A DNA stretch of 64,000 nt from Eubacteriales bacterium (GTDB taxonomy: Bacteria > Bacillota > Clostridia > Oscillospirales > Butyricicoccaceae). A program made the position numbers and the translations under genes. The stretch is taken from assembly GCA_030523305.1 (NCBI GenBank), contig JAUNIY010000001.1, forward strand, positions 1 through 64,000. The letters are read 5' to 3'. Below, piece by piece: positions 1-8,963 of this stretch. Positions within the stretch are counted from its first letter, which is position 1, and each line of letters starts with the position of its first letter. A model generated the notes under the pieces. The model was not told the DNA's origin. It saw only the letters and a list, made by a program, of their open reading frames with translations, and ran no database searches.

Positions 1-1136
1 CGCAGGTCGGACAGCATCGGCCGCTTGTCCTCGCGCTTTTCCACCGCACGCGACAGCTGCGACAGACAAATGACCGGCACATTCAACTCCTTCGCCATGA
101 TCTTCATGGCGCGGGAGATTTCGCCGATTTCATTGACGCGGTTGTCCGTGCGCCGCCCAGACTGCATCAGCTGCAAATAGTCGATGCAGATCAGCCCCAG
201 GCTATCGCCCAGGCGGCGGCATTTCGCCTTGATTTCCGCGACGGTGATCGCCGGGTTGTCATCGACATAGATATGCGTCTTGGCCAGCGTATTGGCAGCG
301 CGGGCGATCTTGGTCCAATCGTCCGGCTCCAGCTCACCGGTCTTGAGCTTCTGCGAATCGATGACGGCCTCCTGCGACAGCAGGCGGGAAGCCAGCTGAT
401 CCTTGCTCATTTCGAGCTGGAACAGCACAATATCCTTGTCCGTATGCTTCGCGGCATACAGCGCCACATTGAGCGCAAACGCGGTCTTGCCCATGCCCGG
501 GCGCGCCGCAATCAAAATCAAGTCGGATTTATTCAGGCCGGTCAGCCGCCGATCCAGGTCATGGAAGCCTGTCGGCAGGCCCGGCAAGCCGTTCTCGCTC
601 TGCGCCAACTCATCCAAACGATTGTAAACATCCAGGATCACGCTTTTGATCGGGGACAGGCCCTGTACCTCGCGCCCATGGCGCACGGCATAAATCTTCT
701 GCTCGGCCGCCTCGGCGATGTCGCCGGCCTCGCCGGCCCCTTCGTATGCCATCGCTTGGATATCCGCGCCGGCCGCCGCGACCTCGCGCAGCATACTCTT
801 GTCGCGGATGATGCGCGCGTATTCCCGCACGCCCGCCGCCGTCGGCGTGACGTCCATCAGCTGCGACAGGTAGGCGCGGCCGCCCGCATCGTCATACGTG
901 CCGTTGACCTTCAGCTCATTGAGCACCGTCACCGCGTCGATGCGCACAGAATTGGTAAACATCGAATAAACAGTCTCAAAAATGCGCCGGTTTTCCTCCG
1001 CATAGAAGTCTTCCGGGCGCAGCAGCTCAATGACCTCCGGGATACAGGAGGGGTCGATCAGCATGGAACCGATGACCGCCTGTTCTGCCTCGAGCGCCTG
1101 CGGCATTTGCCGCGTCAGCAGCTCGTCCATCGCCAT
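1..1136 (-). CDS. dnaB: Replicative DNA helicase DnaB (C-terminal part beyond window)
   Basis: DnaB is the hexameric 5'-3' helicase that unwinds DNA at the replication fork. About 378 residues are present; the 3' end lies outside the window. The N-terminal domain opens with a typical segment (PQALEAEQAVIGSML) that packs the hexamer collar. The RecA-like motor follows, with Walker A ARPGMGKT near residue 210 and Walker B LICIDYLQLM near residue 315. The chosen ATG at 1136 lies 10 bases after an AAGGAGG site (1147-1153); a second ATG two codons later is too far from it. It follows rplI by about 40 bases and gdpP lies upstream, the gene order known from Firmicutes (gdpP-rplI-dnaB), so co-transcription is likely. 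Identification is secure. Confidence 0.97.
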   Translation of the reverse strand, partial: MAMDELLTRQMPQALEAEQAVIGSMLIDPSCIPEVIELLRPEDFYAEENRRIFETVYSMFTNSVRIDAVTVLNELKVNGTYDDAGGRAYLSQLMDVTPTAAGVREYARIIRDKSMLREVAAAGADIQAMAYEGAGEAGDIAEAAEQKIYAVRHGREVQGLSPIKSVILDVYNRLDELAQSENGLPGLPTGFHDLDRRLTGLNKSDLILIAARPGMGKTAFALNVALYAAKHTDKDIVLFQLEMSKDQLASRLLSQEAVIDSQKLKTGELEPDDWTKIARAANTLAKTHIYVDDNPAITVAEIKAKCRRLGDSLGLICIDYLQLMQSGRRTDNRVNEIGEISRAMKIMAKELNVPVICLSQLSRAVEKREDKRPMLSDL

Positions 1137-1175
1137 ATGTGACCCGCCTCCTTCCCGCTTGGATCGTTCTGCGCT

Positions 1176-1625
1176 TTATTCCGCTTCGGTTACCTGTACC
1201 TTGAGCTTACCCACAACCTCCGGGTACAGCTTGACCTTCAGCTCATAGGTCCCAAAATTCTTGATTGCCTCATCCATAACAATTTTCTGCTTGTTGATAT
1301 CGACGCCGTGCTCCTTTTTGAGTTGGGCCGCAATCTCCTTGCTCGTGACCGAACCGAAAATACGCCCGCTGGTGCCGCCCTTGGCCGTCATATGCACAAT
1401 GATATTCTGGAGCTTTTTGGCATTTTCCTCCGCCTCTGCACGCTCCACGGCTTCCCGATGCTTGCGGGCTTCCTCCGCCTGCTTCATCTGGTTTACGTTG
1501 TCCGCCGTTGCCGGCACAGCCAGCTTGCGCGGCAGCAGGAAGTTCCTGCCGTATCCTTCGGACACTTCGATGAGCTGGCCTTTTTTGCCCTTGCCCTTTA
1601 CGTCCTGCTGTAAAATTACCTTCAT
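1176..1625 (-). CDS. rplI: 50S ribosomal protein L9
   Basis: L9 binds 23S rRNA near the L1 stalk and reaches towards the next ribosome. The 149-residue length is standard. The N-terminal domain begins MKVILQQDVKGKGKKG and has the conserved GYGRNFLLP segment near residue 25. A long charged connecting helix (residues about 45-75, rich in Glu, Ala and Lys) follows, then the C-terminal RNA-binding domain with GRIFGSVT. The frame stays open ten codons upstream, but the ATG at 1625 is preceded by a GGAGGG site and matches the family start. It sits between gdpP and dnaB on the same strand with short gaps, consistent with one operon. Confidence 0.97.
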   Translation of the reverse strand: MKVILQQDVKGKGKKGQLIEVSEGYGRNFLLPRKLAVPATADNVNQMKQAEEARKHREAVERAEAEENAKKLQNIIVHMTAKGGTSGRIFGSVTSKEIAAQLKKEHGVDINKQKIVMDEAIKNFGTYELKVKLYPEVVGKLKVQVTEAE

Positions 1626-1673
1626 GTTCAAATCCCTCCAAGGAAGCAAAATCATGCCCGCATACCGGGCTTC

Positions 1674-3686
1674 TTACATTTTTTCGTCTTCATCCTGCGC
1701 GCCCTGGCTTTCCGTATAAGCTTCGACAGCTTGTAAAATACGTTCTTTCGCCTCGGCGCACGTTGTGTTTTTCAGCTGCGCGCCCGCTGCGGTCAAGCTT
1801 CCGCCGCCGCCCAGCATTTCTGTGATCACCTGCACGTTGACATTGCCCATCGAGCGCGCCGATACCACAACGTCGTCATGCAGGGGGAACGCCACAATGC
1901 TGCCCTTGACGCCGATGATGTTGAGCAGCTCGTCCGCCGCCTGCGCGGCGGTTGGGCGCGAAACGGTATCCTCCGTCACAGCGACGACAATGCCGCAATC
2001 GGTTGTCTCCGCACACGAAATCACGCGCTCGCGCTGCATATATTCGACAAATGTGTTTTGGAACATGCGCTTGATGATGACCATATCCGCGCCTGCGCGG
2101 CGCAGATAAGCCGCCGCCTCAAACGTGCGCACGCCCGCCTTGATCGAAAAGCCCTTGGTATCTAGATAGATGCCCGCCAGCAGGCTTTCCGCCTCGATGC
2201 GGCTGATGGTCTGGTTGGGCACCATATATTGCAGCAGCTCGCTCACCAGCTCGCTGGCAGACGATGCCGACGGCTCATGCATGTTGACGGCGCAGTTTTC
2301 GATATAATCTGCCGCGCGGCGGTGGTGGTCAATGACGGCCACCTTGCGGAACCGCGAAAGCAGCTCGGGCGCGTCCACGAAATCCGGGCGGTTGGTATCG
2401 ACAACCACCATCAGGCTGTTGCCGTCTATCATTTCTGCCGCCTGTTCCGGCTCAATGAATACGCCGTCGTATTCGCCGCTGGCCTCGATGCGCTCGAGCA
2501 GCGGCTGCGCCAACGTCTTGGCGCGGCGCAAAACGATATGTACCTGCTTACCGCGGCTGCGCGCAGCGCACGCAACGCCCACCGCGGCGCCGAGCGCGTC
2601 GATATCCGAGTGATGGTGCCCCATGACAAACACATGGGAGGAATCGCGCATGAGCTGGCCGAGTGCGTTTGCCATGACGCGCGATTTGACCTTGGTGCGC
2701 TTTTCCACCTCTTTGGCGACGCCGCCGAAGAATTCAAACGCATACCGGTTTTTGATGACCGTCTGGTCGCCGCCGCGCGAGAGCGCCATATCCAGCGCAA
2801 GCAATGCAAATTCATATTTTTCTTCCAGCGTTTTGCCGTCGCGCCCGATGCCAATGGATAGCGTCGCGTTGATGCCCTCGCGCGAGACGATGGAGCGCAC
2901 GGAATCCAGCACAGAAAATTTGTCCTGCGTGATCTTCGCCAGGTCGCGCTCCTCCATCACAAAGATGTATTTGTCCCGGTCATACTTGCGCAGCACACCG
3001 TGGATGTTTTTGCCCCACTCGCCGATGCGGTTGTCAATCGCCGCCAGCAGCGTGGCCTTTTCGGAATCGCTGACATTTTTGACCAGCTCTTCGTAGTTAT
3101 CGATCGAGACGATGGACACCACCGGCTTGCTCTCCTCGTGCTCGCGGCGCAGGGAGATCAGCTCGGTCATATCGATCCAATACAGCGTCATCAGCACACT
3201 GGTGCTGCCGTCCGCCGGATGTACGCGGGAGCCCATCACCGTATAATATTTTTCTCCAATTTTTACCTCGGACGGATATACCGGCCGTTTATCCAGCAGC
3301 CAGGACGTGTCAAACCCCGGGACAATATCCTCCAGCGTCTGCTCGAACATGCTGTCCTTCAAATCATATACGTCATGGAACTGGTCATTGCACCAGACAA
3401 TCTGCCCGTTCCCGATCATGCATACGGTGATCGGCATCGGGAGGTCTGAAAAATTTTGTCTTGTTTCGTTTTCTGCCCCGCCGGATAACGCCTCCAGATA
3501 TTGCAGCATTTCCCGGTTTCGCCGGCGCATGGATGCCACATAATAGCCATATAGGACGGCGCACACCAGCAATTCAAACAATGCCAGGAGCAGCGAGAAA
3601 AATGCGCTCACACAGGCAAACAGCAGGAATACGACAAAGTACATGCCGAATCCCGGCTCCAGAATCCTGGACAACCGTTTTTCCAA
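1674..3686 (-). CDS. gdpP: Cyclic-di-AMP phosphodiesterase GdpP (DHH family)
   Basis: GdpP is a membrane-bound enzyme that hydrolyses cyclic di-AMP to pApA, thereby tuning osmolyte uptake, wall stress and beta-lactam tolerance. Visible in order are two membrane segments (first 60 residues), a PAS-like region, a degenerate GGDEF domain near residues 180-310, the DHH catalytic domain (VMGHHHSDIDALG and VVDTNRPD, then VIDHHRR) and a C-terminal DHHA1 domain ending in GGGGSLTAAGAQ. I start it at a TTG (3686) because a clean AAAGGAGG (3696-3703) lies 9 bases before it; an ATG at 3752 is in frame but lacks a good ribosome site. With the TTG start it is 670 residues, close to the usual size. First gene of the gdpP-rplI-dnaB group. 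Confidence 0.93.
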   Translation of the reverse strand: MEKRLSRILEPGFGMYFVVFLLFACVSAFFSLLLALFELLVCAVLYGYYVASMRRRNREMLQYLEALSGGAENETRQNFSDLPMPITVCMIGNGQIVWCNDQFHDVYDLKDSMFEQTLEDIVPGFDTSWLLDKRPVYPSEVKIGEKYYTVMGSRVHPADGSTSVLMTLYWIDMTELISLRREHEESKPVVSIVSIDNYEELVKNVSDSEKATLLAAIDNRIGEWGKNIHGVLRKYDRDKYIFVMEERDLAKITQDKFSVLDSVRSIVSREGINATLSIGIGRDGKTLEEKYEFALLALDMALSRGGDQTVIKNRYAFEFFGGVAKEVEKRTKVKSRVMANALGQLMRDSSHVFVMGHHHSDIDALGAAVGVACAARSRGKQVHIVLRRAKTLAQPLLERIEASGEYDGVFIEPEQAAEMIDGNSLMVVVDTNRPDFVDAPELLSRFRKVAVIDHHRRAADYIENCAVNMHEPSASSASELVSELLQYMVPNQTISRIEAESLLAGIYLDTKGFSIKAGVRTFEAAAYLRRAGADMVIIKRMFQNTFVEYMQRERVISCAETTDCGIVVAVTEDTVSRPTAAQAADELLNIIGVKGSIVAFPLHDDVVVSARSMGNVNVQVITEMLGGGGSLTAAGAQLKNTTCAEAKERILQAVEAYTESQGAQDEDEKM

Positions 3687-3825
3687 AACACACAGCCTCC
3701 TTTCCGTCCCCGCCATATAGGAACTCATCATGGCACACTGCCACTGATACATAATGCATTATAGCAAACCCGTGCCCCGCTGACAAGCATTTCCTTGCAC
3801 GATTTGCTGTATTTATATGAGAAAT

Positions 3826-3851
3826 GCAGGAAATCTCAATGGATTTCCTGC
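3826..3851 (-). terminator. Hairpin over the acyltransferase stop codon
   Basis: A perfect 10-base stem (GCAGGAAATC) with a 6-base loop includes the stop codon of the minus-strand acyltransferase gene. On that strand it is followed by ATTTCTC, a weak U-rich tail. It probably ends transcription before gdpP. Confidence 0.6.
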
Positions 3852-4936
3852 ACGGATTCGACTTCTTTTTCACTTTTCCCCGTTTTTTCGGTACGGAACA
3901 GCATATGCTGCAAGCCTGCCATACACCGGTCATATGCCCGCGTCACCGGTTTACAGCTCAGCAAACACGAGACCACGAAGGAATACAGCGCCAGCGCAAT
4001 CACCTGTGGGATGCCACAGCACAGCCTTCCCGGATAATCCACGCCCTGGAACGCCGGGATCAGCCAGTTGATGACGCCGCAGACAAACTCCCAGTGCCCG
4101 ACCACCCACAGCATCGGGAATGCGTGCAGCAGATATACGGTCATGCTGCCGCGCCCGATCCCGGTCAGGATCCCGTGCCGGGCGGGGATCAGCCGGATGA
4201 GCAGGATGCCCAGCAGCGGCGCGGCGATGTAAATACCCAAGCGGAACGCCGCACCTTCCCACGGGTCCAAGCCCTGGGTGGCATAGGAATTGACCAGCTG
4301 AAACGGATGGCTTGCGCCCTTTTCTACCTTGAGGGTGTCGGTCAGCCACAGCGACAAAAGCGCACCGCCCGCCGCGCCGGCAAACGCCACCGGAAGCGGG
4401 ATCTTCCGGATGCGCTGCATCTGCTCCTGCGTACAGAAATAACCCAACAGGTAAAACGGCAAAAAACATACGGTGCGCGAAAGCGACAGCGTCCGTCCAA
4501 AATACGCGTCGCCGCCTGCGATCAGCGCCAATACAATCGACAGCGGCAGCAAATGGCGGATGCGCAGCAGCTCCGGCATCAGCAGCCGGATGATGAGCAA
4601 CGTCATCAGGAACCAATACATATTGAGCGGGCGCAGCAAGCCATATTTGATATCCGGCTCCTGCCCCACGCGAACCAGATAATACAGCGTATTGAAAATC
4701 AGGAACGGGATTAGATAATCCTCCCATGCCGTGCGCCGGCGTTTTTCTGCATTTTTGCCAAAATATCCGCACAAGAACACAAACAGCGGCATCTGCACTG
4801 TCAGCACCAGCGTCCGGATGGTAAACAGCAGCGCCGTCTTCTGCCCCAGCATATCATAAAAGTGGACGTATACCACACTGATAATCAGCAGGCCTTTGAG
4901 ATTGTCCAGCGCAGCGTCCCTTTGTCCCATCGCCAA
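3836..4936 (-). CDS. Acyltransferase-3 family membrane protein (NolL-like)
   Basis: This multi-pass membrane protein resembles the acyltransferase_3 family, specifically the fucose 4-O-acetylase-like group (COG3594), whose members O-acetylate sugars of surface polysaccharides. The N-terminus has the family signature DNLKGLLIISVVYVHFYD, in which the His near residue 22 is the usual catalytic candidate. About ten hydrophobic helices follow. The frame is open further upstream, but an AGGAGG at 4947-4952 is spaced 10 bases from a TTG at 4936, so I start there; an ATG at 4930 is the alternative. It begins 14 bases after the AI-2E transporter stop and is probably co-transcribed with it. The acyl donor and the acceptor sugar cannot be told from sequence. 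Confidence 0.85.
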   Translation of the reverse strand: MAMGQRDAALDNLKGLLIISVVYVHFYDMLGQKTALLFTIRTLVLTVQMPLFVFLCGYFGKNAEKRRRTAWEDYLIPFLIFNTLYYLVRVGQEPDIKYGLLRPLNMYWFLMTLLIIRLLMPELLRIRHLLPLSIVLALIAGGDAYFGRTLSLSRTVCFLPFYLLGYFCTQEQMQRIRKIPLPVAFAGAAGGALLSLWLTDTLKVEKGASHPFQLVNSYATQGLDPWEGAAFRLGIYIAAPLLGILLIRLIPARHGILTGIGRGSMTVYLLHAFPMLWVVGHWEFVCGVINWLIPAFQGVDYPGRLCCGIPQVIALALYSFVVSCLLSCKPVTRAYDRCMAGLQHMLFRTEKTGKSEKEVESVQEIH

Positions 4937-4950
4937 TGCCGATCCGCCTC

Positions 4951-6318
4951 CTATTCCTCTGCGTCCGGCCCGGTATCGGCTGCGGCTGCCGCCGCTTCGG
5001 TTTCGCACGCATCCGGCTCGTCCTCCGCTTGACCGGACAGGTTATCCTCCTCCGGTTCATGCGGCTTGCCGCCGTGCAGCTTCGGCTTGCGCCGCACCGG
5101 CTGGCCATCGCTGTCAATGTGGTCGAGCCACGCATAGTCCTCTGCCTTCATCGGCAGGTTCTGCTTGCGCAGCCTGCGGTTCAGGATGTCCTCGAAGATA
5201 TGCGACAGCACGGCGAACACCGGCACACCGACCAGCATACCGGCAAACCCGAACAGCCCGCCAAACAGCAGGATGGAAAACAGGACCCAAAAGCTCCCAA
5301 TCCCCGTAGAATTGCCCAAAATTTTCGGTCCCAGAATATTTCCGTCAAACTGCTGCAGCGCAACAATAAAGATGAGGAAATACAGCGACTGGATGGGCGA
5401 ATTGATAAGGATGATGACAAAAGACGGGATTGCGCCGATAAACGGCCCGAAAAACGGGATGATATTGGTCACGCCCACAATGACGCTGACCAGCATGGCA
5501 TACGGCATATTCATGATATTGAGTATGACGGCAGCCAAGATAAAGATAATAAAGGAATCAAGCAGCTTCCCTGTGATAAACCCGGTGAATACCTGATGGG
5601 TATAACGCGCATAATCCATGATCAGGTTGCCCCAACGCACATCAAATACCGCATAAATGCAGCGGGTCATCCCGCGCAGGAAGCGTTCCTTGCCTGCCAG
5701 CAGATAGACAGCCACGATCAGCCCGATAAAAAAGTTTTTGAAAAACGTGACCGTGTTGATAACGCCGATCGAAATGTACCCCATCGCGTCCTGGATGGAC
5801 GGCGTGAGCGAATTCTGAATCCATTCTTCGATATAGCCGACACCCTGCGCATACAACGACATGGCATTCTGTTCCAGCTCCGGATTGTTCGCCAACAGCC
5901 GCTGTAGGCTCTGGGACAAATGCATCATGTTGCTCGGCAGTGTCGAAGCGAAGCTGGTGATGCTCGCAATGATTTGCGGAATGATGAGCGCCAACAGGCC
6001 GCCCACCAGAGCAGCTGCGCCCAAAAACGTCGCAATCATCGCCAGCACACCGGCGCAGCGCACACATTTGCGGGTATTCCAGCCAAAGGTCTTGCGCAGC
6101 AGGCGCAGGATCTTGTGGCGCAGCCAGTTATACAGCGGCGACAGGACATAGGCGATGGCGATGCCAATAATCACCGGCATCAGGATGCCGATCAGCTTGC
6201 CAACCGCCGCCGCCAGCGCGGAGAATTTGTAAATACAGAAAAAGATCAGCAGGGTCACCGCGCCGGTGACGACAATCGTTGCACCCCAGCCGAAATATTT
6301 TTTCATGCTTTCCTTCAC
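4951..6318 (-). CDS. AI-2E family transporter (PerM/YdiK-like)
   Basis: This is an integral membrane protein of the AI-2E exporter family (Pfam PF01594), which includes TqsA and various sodium/proton or small-molecule exporters; the substrate here is unknown. There are about eight membrane segments: two near the N-terminus, an amphipathic region around residues 130-180, then a helical bundle with the family motif GVTNIIPFFGPFIGAIPS near residue 290. The last 75 residues form a hydrophilic, acidic Ala/Glu/Asp-rich tail. I use a GTG start at 6318, 12 bases after AGGAGG (6331-6336); an ATG at 6306 is possible. A promoter lies upstream and the acyltransferase gene follows directly. Confidence 0.88.
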   Translation of the reverse strand: MKESMKKYFGWGATIVVTGAVTLLIFFCIYKFSALAAAVGKLIGILMPVIIGIAIAYVLSPLYNWLRHKILRLLRKTFGWNTRKCVRCAGVLAMIATFLGAAALVGGLLALIIPQIIASITSFASTLPSNMMHLSQSLQRLLANNPELEQNAMSLYAQGVGYIEEWIQNSLTPSIQDAMGYISIGVINTVTFFKNFFIGLIVAVYLLAGKERFLRGMTRCIYAVFDVRWGNLIMDYARYTHQVFTGFITGKLLDSFIIFILAAVILNIMNMPYAMLVSVIVGVTNIIPFFGPFIGAIPSFVIILINSPIQSLYFLIFIVALQQFDGNILGPKILGNSTGIGSFWVLFSILLFGGLFGFAGMLVGVPVFAVLSHIFEDILNRRLRKQNLPMKAEDYAWLDHIDSDGQPVRRKPKLHGGKPHEPEEDNLSGQAEDEPDACETEAAAAAADTGPDAEE

Positions 6319-6410
6319 AAGAACGGGCTCCCTCCTAATTGTGGAATACTGCGCGGGTGGCATAGCGGCCCGCGCAGCGGCATGTTTTGTGTTTTATGTC
6401 TATGTATTTA

Positions 6411-6439
6411 ATATTGTAACAGATTTTTTGCTGTGTCAA
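6411..6439 (-). promoter_or_regulatory. Probable housekeeping promoter for the AI-2E transporter
   Basis: On the minus strand a perfect -35 TTGACA (6434-6439) is followed after 17 bases by CAATAT, overlapping TACAAT, in an AT-rich stretch about 95 bases before the gene. The exact -10 register is uncertain. Confidence 0.55.
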
Positions 6440-6545
6440 CGGATAATGCCTGTATTTTAACAAAAAATTTCCCAACACAGCATGTGCCCAAAAGATTCGC
6501 ATAAGCTTCCCAATATTTCCTTCCCCTTTTTGTGCACATTATCCA

Positions 6546-6574
6546 TTGCAATTGGCGTCGAATGTGCGTATACT
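6546..6574 (+). promoter_or_regulatory. Promoter of the T-box/oxidoreductase operon
   Basis: TTGCAA (6546-6551), a 17-base spacer and TATACT (6569-6574) form a good sigma-A type promoter. The predicted start near 6581 lies just ahead of the T-box stem I. Confidence 0.75.
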
Positions 6575-6580
6575 GGATGA

Positions 6581-6836
6581 TAACAATCCAATATCCCGCT
6601 GGAAAGACAGCGATGGAGACAGTAGGCCTGTGTGGAACCTTACAGCGAGCCGGAGGCAGTGCAAGCCCGGCAGTATTACATGCATGCTGAATATCACTCC
6701 TGAGTCGCAGGCCGAACGCAATGCCAGTAGGTCATGCCGGGTTTCCCCGTTATCGGAAGCGCATATGACTGTATGCAGTAACAGGTGGTATAACGAAGCA
6801 AGCAAGCTCTCGTCCTTTTACGGGCGGGAGCTTTTT
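6581..6836 (+). promoter_or_regulatory. T-box riboswitch, isoleucine (ATC) specifier
   Basis: T-box leaders bind a specific tRNA and let transcription continue only when that tRNA is uncharged. The stem I base pairs GCGA-GGAG (about 6610-6617) with CTCC-TGAG-TCGC (6697-6708). An AGTA lies on the 5' side of the specifier loop, and the distal AG-bulge/loop segment AGCGAGCCGG...GTGCAAGCCCGG is at 6644-6670. On the 3' side GAA-T-ATC-A-CTCCTGAG aligns base for base with the corresponding segment of the B. subtilis glyQS leader as I remember it, placing ATC (Ile) at 6693-6695 in the specifier position. The T-box core is AGGTGGTATAACG (6783-6795). An intrinsic terminator with stem AGCTC...GAGCT and six T residues (about 6804-6836) completes the switch. 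Confidence 0.9.
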
Positions 6837-6894
6837 TACGTATTTTTTGCGGAACAGGATCATGTATCAAAATAAGAATGGGAGGAGTTTTTCC

Positions 6895-7473
6895 ATGGAA
6901 AACATCGTTGAAATCCGCTGGCATGGCCGCGGCGGGCAAGGCGCCAAGACGGCTTGCCTCCTGTTGGCTGACGCCGCCTTCAGCTCGGGCAAATATGTAC
7001 AGGGCTTCCCGGAGTACGGCCCCGAGCGCATGGGCGCGCCGATCACCGCGTACAACCGCATCAGCGACACCCGCTGCACCGTACATTCCAATATTTACGA
7101 CCCGGATTACGTCGTGGTCGTCGATGAAAGCCTGATTGAAACGGTGGACGTACTGCAGGGCCTCAAGCCGGACGGCGCGATCATCGTCAACACAGCCAAG
7201 ACCCCGGCCGAGGTGCGCGAGGAACTGGGCGAATATGCCGGCCGCGTGTGCACCATCGACGCGCGCCGCATTTCGGAGGAAGTACTGGGCAAGAATTTCC
7301 CGAACACTCCGATGCTCGCCGCCGCCGTCAAGGTTTCCGGCGTTGTCGATCCGGATCAGTTCGTTTCCAATATGGAAGCATCGTTCAAGCATAAATTCGC
7401 AACAAAACCGCAGGTCATCGCCGGCAATATGACCGTGCTGACCCAGTCCATGCAGGAGGTGCAGGAAGGATGA
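6895..7473 (+). CDS. 2-oxoacid:ferredoxin oxidoreductase, gamma subunit
   Basis: The gamma subunit of four-subunit oxidoreductases that interconvert a 2-oxoacid plus CoA with an acyl-CoA, CO2 and reduced ferredoxin. It has the family start IVEIRWHGRGGQGAKTA and the conserved FPEYGPERMGAP near residue 41. At 192 residues it has normal length. The ATG at 6895 has GGAGGAG about 8 bases upstream; in-frame codons before it belong to the leader. It is first in a gamma-delta-alpha-beta operon, each gene overlapping or nearly touching the next, as in archaeal and Thermotoga por/vor operons. The upstream isoleucine T-box suggests a branched-chain or 2-oxobutyrate substrate rather than pyruvate, but sequence alone does not decide this. 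Confidence 0.9.
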   Translation: MENIVEIRWHGRGGQGAKTACLLLADAAFSSGKYVQGFPEYGPERMGAPITAYNRISDTRCTVHSNIYDPDYVVVVDESLIETVDVLQGLKPDGAIIVNTAKTPAEVREELGEYAGRVCTIDARRISEEVLGKNFPNTPMLAAAVKVSGVVDPDQFVSNMEASFKHKFATKPQVIAGNMTVLTQSMQEVQEG

Positions 7474-7772
7474 TTCACGCAAAGGATATCCATGAACAGT
7501 GCAAATGGCAGGAGCTGACGCCGGGCTGCGAGATCTATGAACCGGGCACAGCCGCATTGACCATCACCGGTGAGTGGCGCACGCTGACGCCGCATTGGGA
7601 CCCGGCCAAGTGCAAGCAGTGCCTGCTGTGCGCGCCGTACTGCCCGGATTCTTCCATCCCTGTCGTCAAGGGCAAACGGCAGGATTTTGATTTTGACCAC
7701 TGCAAAGGCTGCGGCATCTGCTATAAAGTATGTCCGTTCCAGGCTATTTCCTTTGGAAAGGAGGACAAATAA
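7470..7772 (+). CDS. 2-oxoacid:ferredoxin oxidoreductase, delta (2x[4Fe-4S]) subunit
   Basis: This 100-residue protein is the ferredoxin-like delta subunit that passes electrons from the thiamine site to external ferredoxin. It has two cluster-binding motifs: CKQCLLCAPYCPD (residues about 48-60) and CKGCGICYKVCPF (about 75-87), each CxxCxxCxxxCP. Its start overlaps the gamma-subunit stop (ATGA), indicating translational coupling, and its own end is followed two bases later by the alpha-subunit ATG. The N-terminal 45 residues, typical of PorD/VorD, dock onto the other subunits. Identification of the family is secure; the 2-oxoacid specificity of the complex is not. Confidence 0.93.
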   Translation: MIHAKDIHEQCKWQELTPGCEIYEPGTAALTITGEWRTLTPHWDPAKCKQCLLCAPYCPDSSIPVVKGKRQDFDFDHCKGCGICYKVCPFQAISFGKEDK

Positions 7773-7774
7773 CC

Positions 7775-8956
7775 ATGTCAATCCGTGAAAGACTTTCGGG
7801 CAACGAAGCAGTTGCCTATGCGATGAAACAGATCAACCCGGACATCATGGGCGCGTTCCCGATCACCCCATCCACCGAAATCCCGCAGTATTTTGCGCAG
7901 TACGTTGCAAACGGCGAGGTTGACACCGAGTTTGTCCCGGTTGAATCCGAGCATTCCTCCATGTCCACCTGTATCGGCGCCGCCGCTGCCGGCGCACGCG
8001 CTATCACGGCGACCTCCTCCTGCGGCCTTGCGCTGATGTGGGAGCTGCTGTATGTCGCTTCCTCCTCCCGCCTGCCGATCACGCTGGCGCTCGTCACCCG
8101 CGCGCTGACCGGCCCGATCAACATCAACAACGACCATTCCGACGCCATGGGCGCGCGCGACGCTGGTTGGATCCAGCTGTTTGCCGAAAACAACCAGGAG
8201 GCATATGACAACTACATCCAGTGTATGCCAATCAGCGAGCATCCGGACGTCCGTCTGCCGATCATGGCCTGCCAGGACGGCTTTATCACCTCCCACGCGG
8301 TGGAAAACATCGAGCTGGAGGAGGACGCGCTGGTCAAGGAATTTGTCGGCGAATACAACCCGGAAAACTATCTGCTCAAGCATGAAAACCCGCTGGCTGT
8401 CGGCCCGTACGGCATTTCCCCGTACTACATGGAGGCCAAGGTGGCGCAGGCTGAGGCCATGAAGCGCGCCAAGCAGGTCATTCTGGACGTCGGCAAAAAA
8501 TTCGGCGACGCCACCGGACGCTATTACGGCTTCTTTGAAGCCTATCAGATGGAGGACGCGGACACCGCTGTTGTCCTGATCGGTTCCTCTGCCGGTACGG
8601 CGCGCGCTACCGTTGACGCGCTGCGCGCACAGGGCCGCAAGGTCGGTATGCTCAAGGTGCGCGTATTCCGTCCGTTCCCGTTTGACGAAATTGCCGAAGC
8701 GCTGTCCGGCTGCAAGGCAGTCGCCGTCCTGGACAAGGCGGAAAGCTTCTCGACAGCCGGCGGCCCGCTGTTTGCGGAAACCCGCAACGCGCTGTATGAT
8801 CTGGACAACCGCCCAAAAGCCATCAACTACGTCTACGGCCTGGGCGGCCGCGACTTCCGCGTGGAAGACTGCACCTATATTTTCGACCAGCTGGACGAGA
8901 TCGTAGCAACCGGCAAGACCGGCGAGGTTTACCGCCACATTGGACAGAGGGAGTGA
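7775..8956 (+). CDS. 2-oxoacid:ferredoxin oxidoreductase, alpha subunit
   Basis: The alpha subunit supplies the pyrimidine-binding side of the thiamine diphosphate site. It begins MSIRERLSGNEAVAYAMKQINPD, followed by the family motif FPITPSTEIPQ near residue 30 and a Glu-rich VESEHSSMS segment near residue 60. A Rossmann-like domain (VVLIGSSAGTARATVDALR) lies near residue 270 and the core ends around LDKAESFS. The 393-residue length is standard. The ATG at 7775 follows GGAAAGGAGG; in-frame codons upstream overlap the delta gene and are not expected to be translated. In the related enzymes the alpha and beta subunits form the catalytic unit, so this gene and the next carry substrate specificity. 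Confidence 0.93.
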   Translation: MSIRERLSGNEAVAYAMKQINPDIMGAFPITPSTEIPQYFAQYVANGEVDTEFVPVESEHSSMSTCIGAAAAGARAITATSSCGLALMWELLYVASSSRLPITLALVTRALTGPININNDHSDAMGARDAGWIQLFAENNQEAYDNYIQCMPISEHPDVRLPIMACQDGFITSHAVENIELEEDALVKEFVGEYNPENYLLKHENPLAVGPYGISPYYMEAKVAQAEAMKRAKQVILDVGKKFGDATGRYYGFFEAYQMEDADTAVVLIGSSAGTARATVDALRAQGRKVGMLKVRVFRPFPFDEIAEALSGCKAVAVLDKAESFSTAGGPLFAETRNALYDLDNRPKAINYVYGLGGRDFRVEDCTYIFDQLDEIVATGKTGEVYRHIGQRE

Positions 8957-8963
8957 GACAATC

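Noticed and set aside
273-1142. Long open frames on the plus strand opposite dnaB and opposite many other genes
   Set aside because: They mirror real genes, are Arg/His/Ala-rich, lack ribosome sites and match no family; they are shadows of GC-rich coding.
6546-6836. Specifier triplet TAT or CAC instead of ATC in the T-box
   Set aside because: Alignment with the glyQS specifier segment (GAA-N-triplet-A-pyrimidines-GAG) places ATC in the specifier position; the shifted readings break the conserved spacing.
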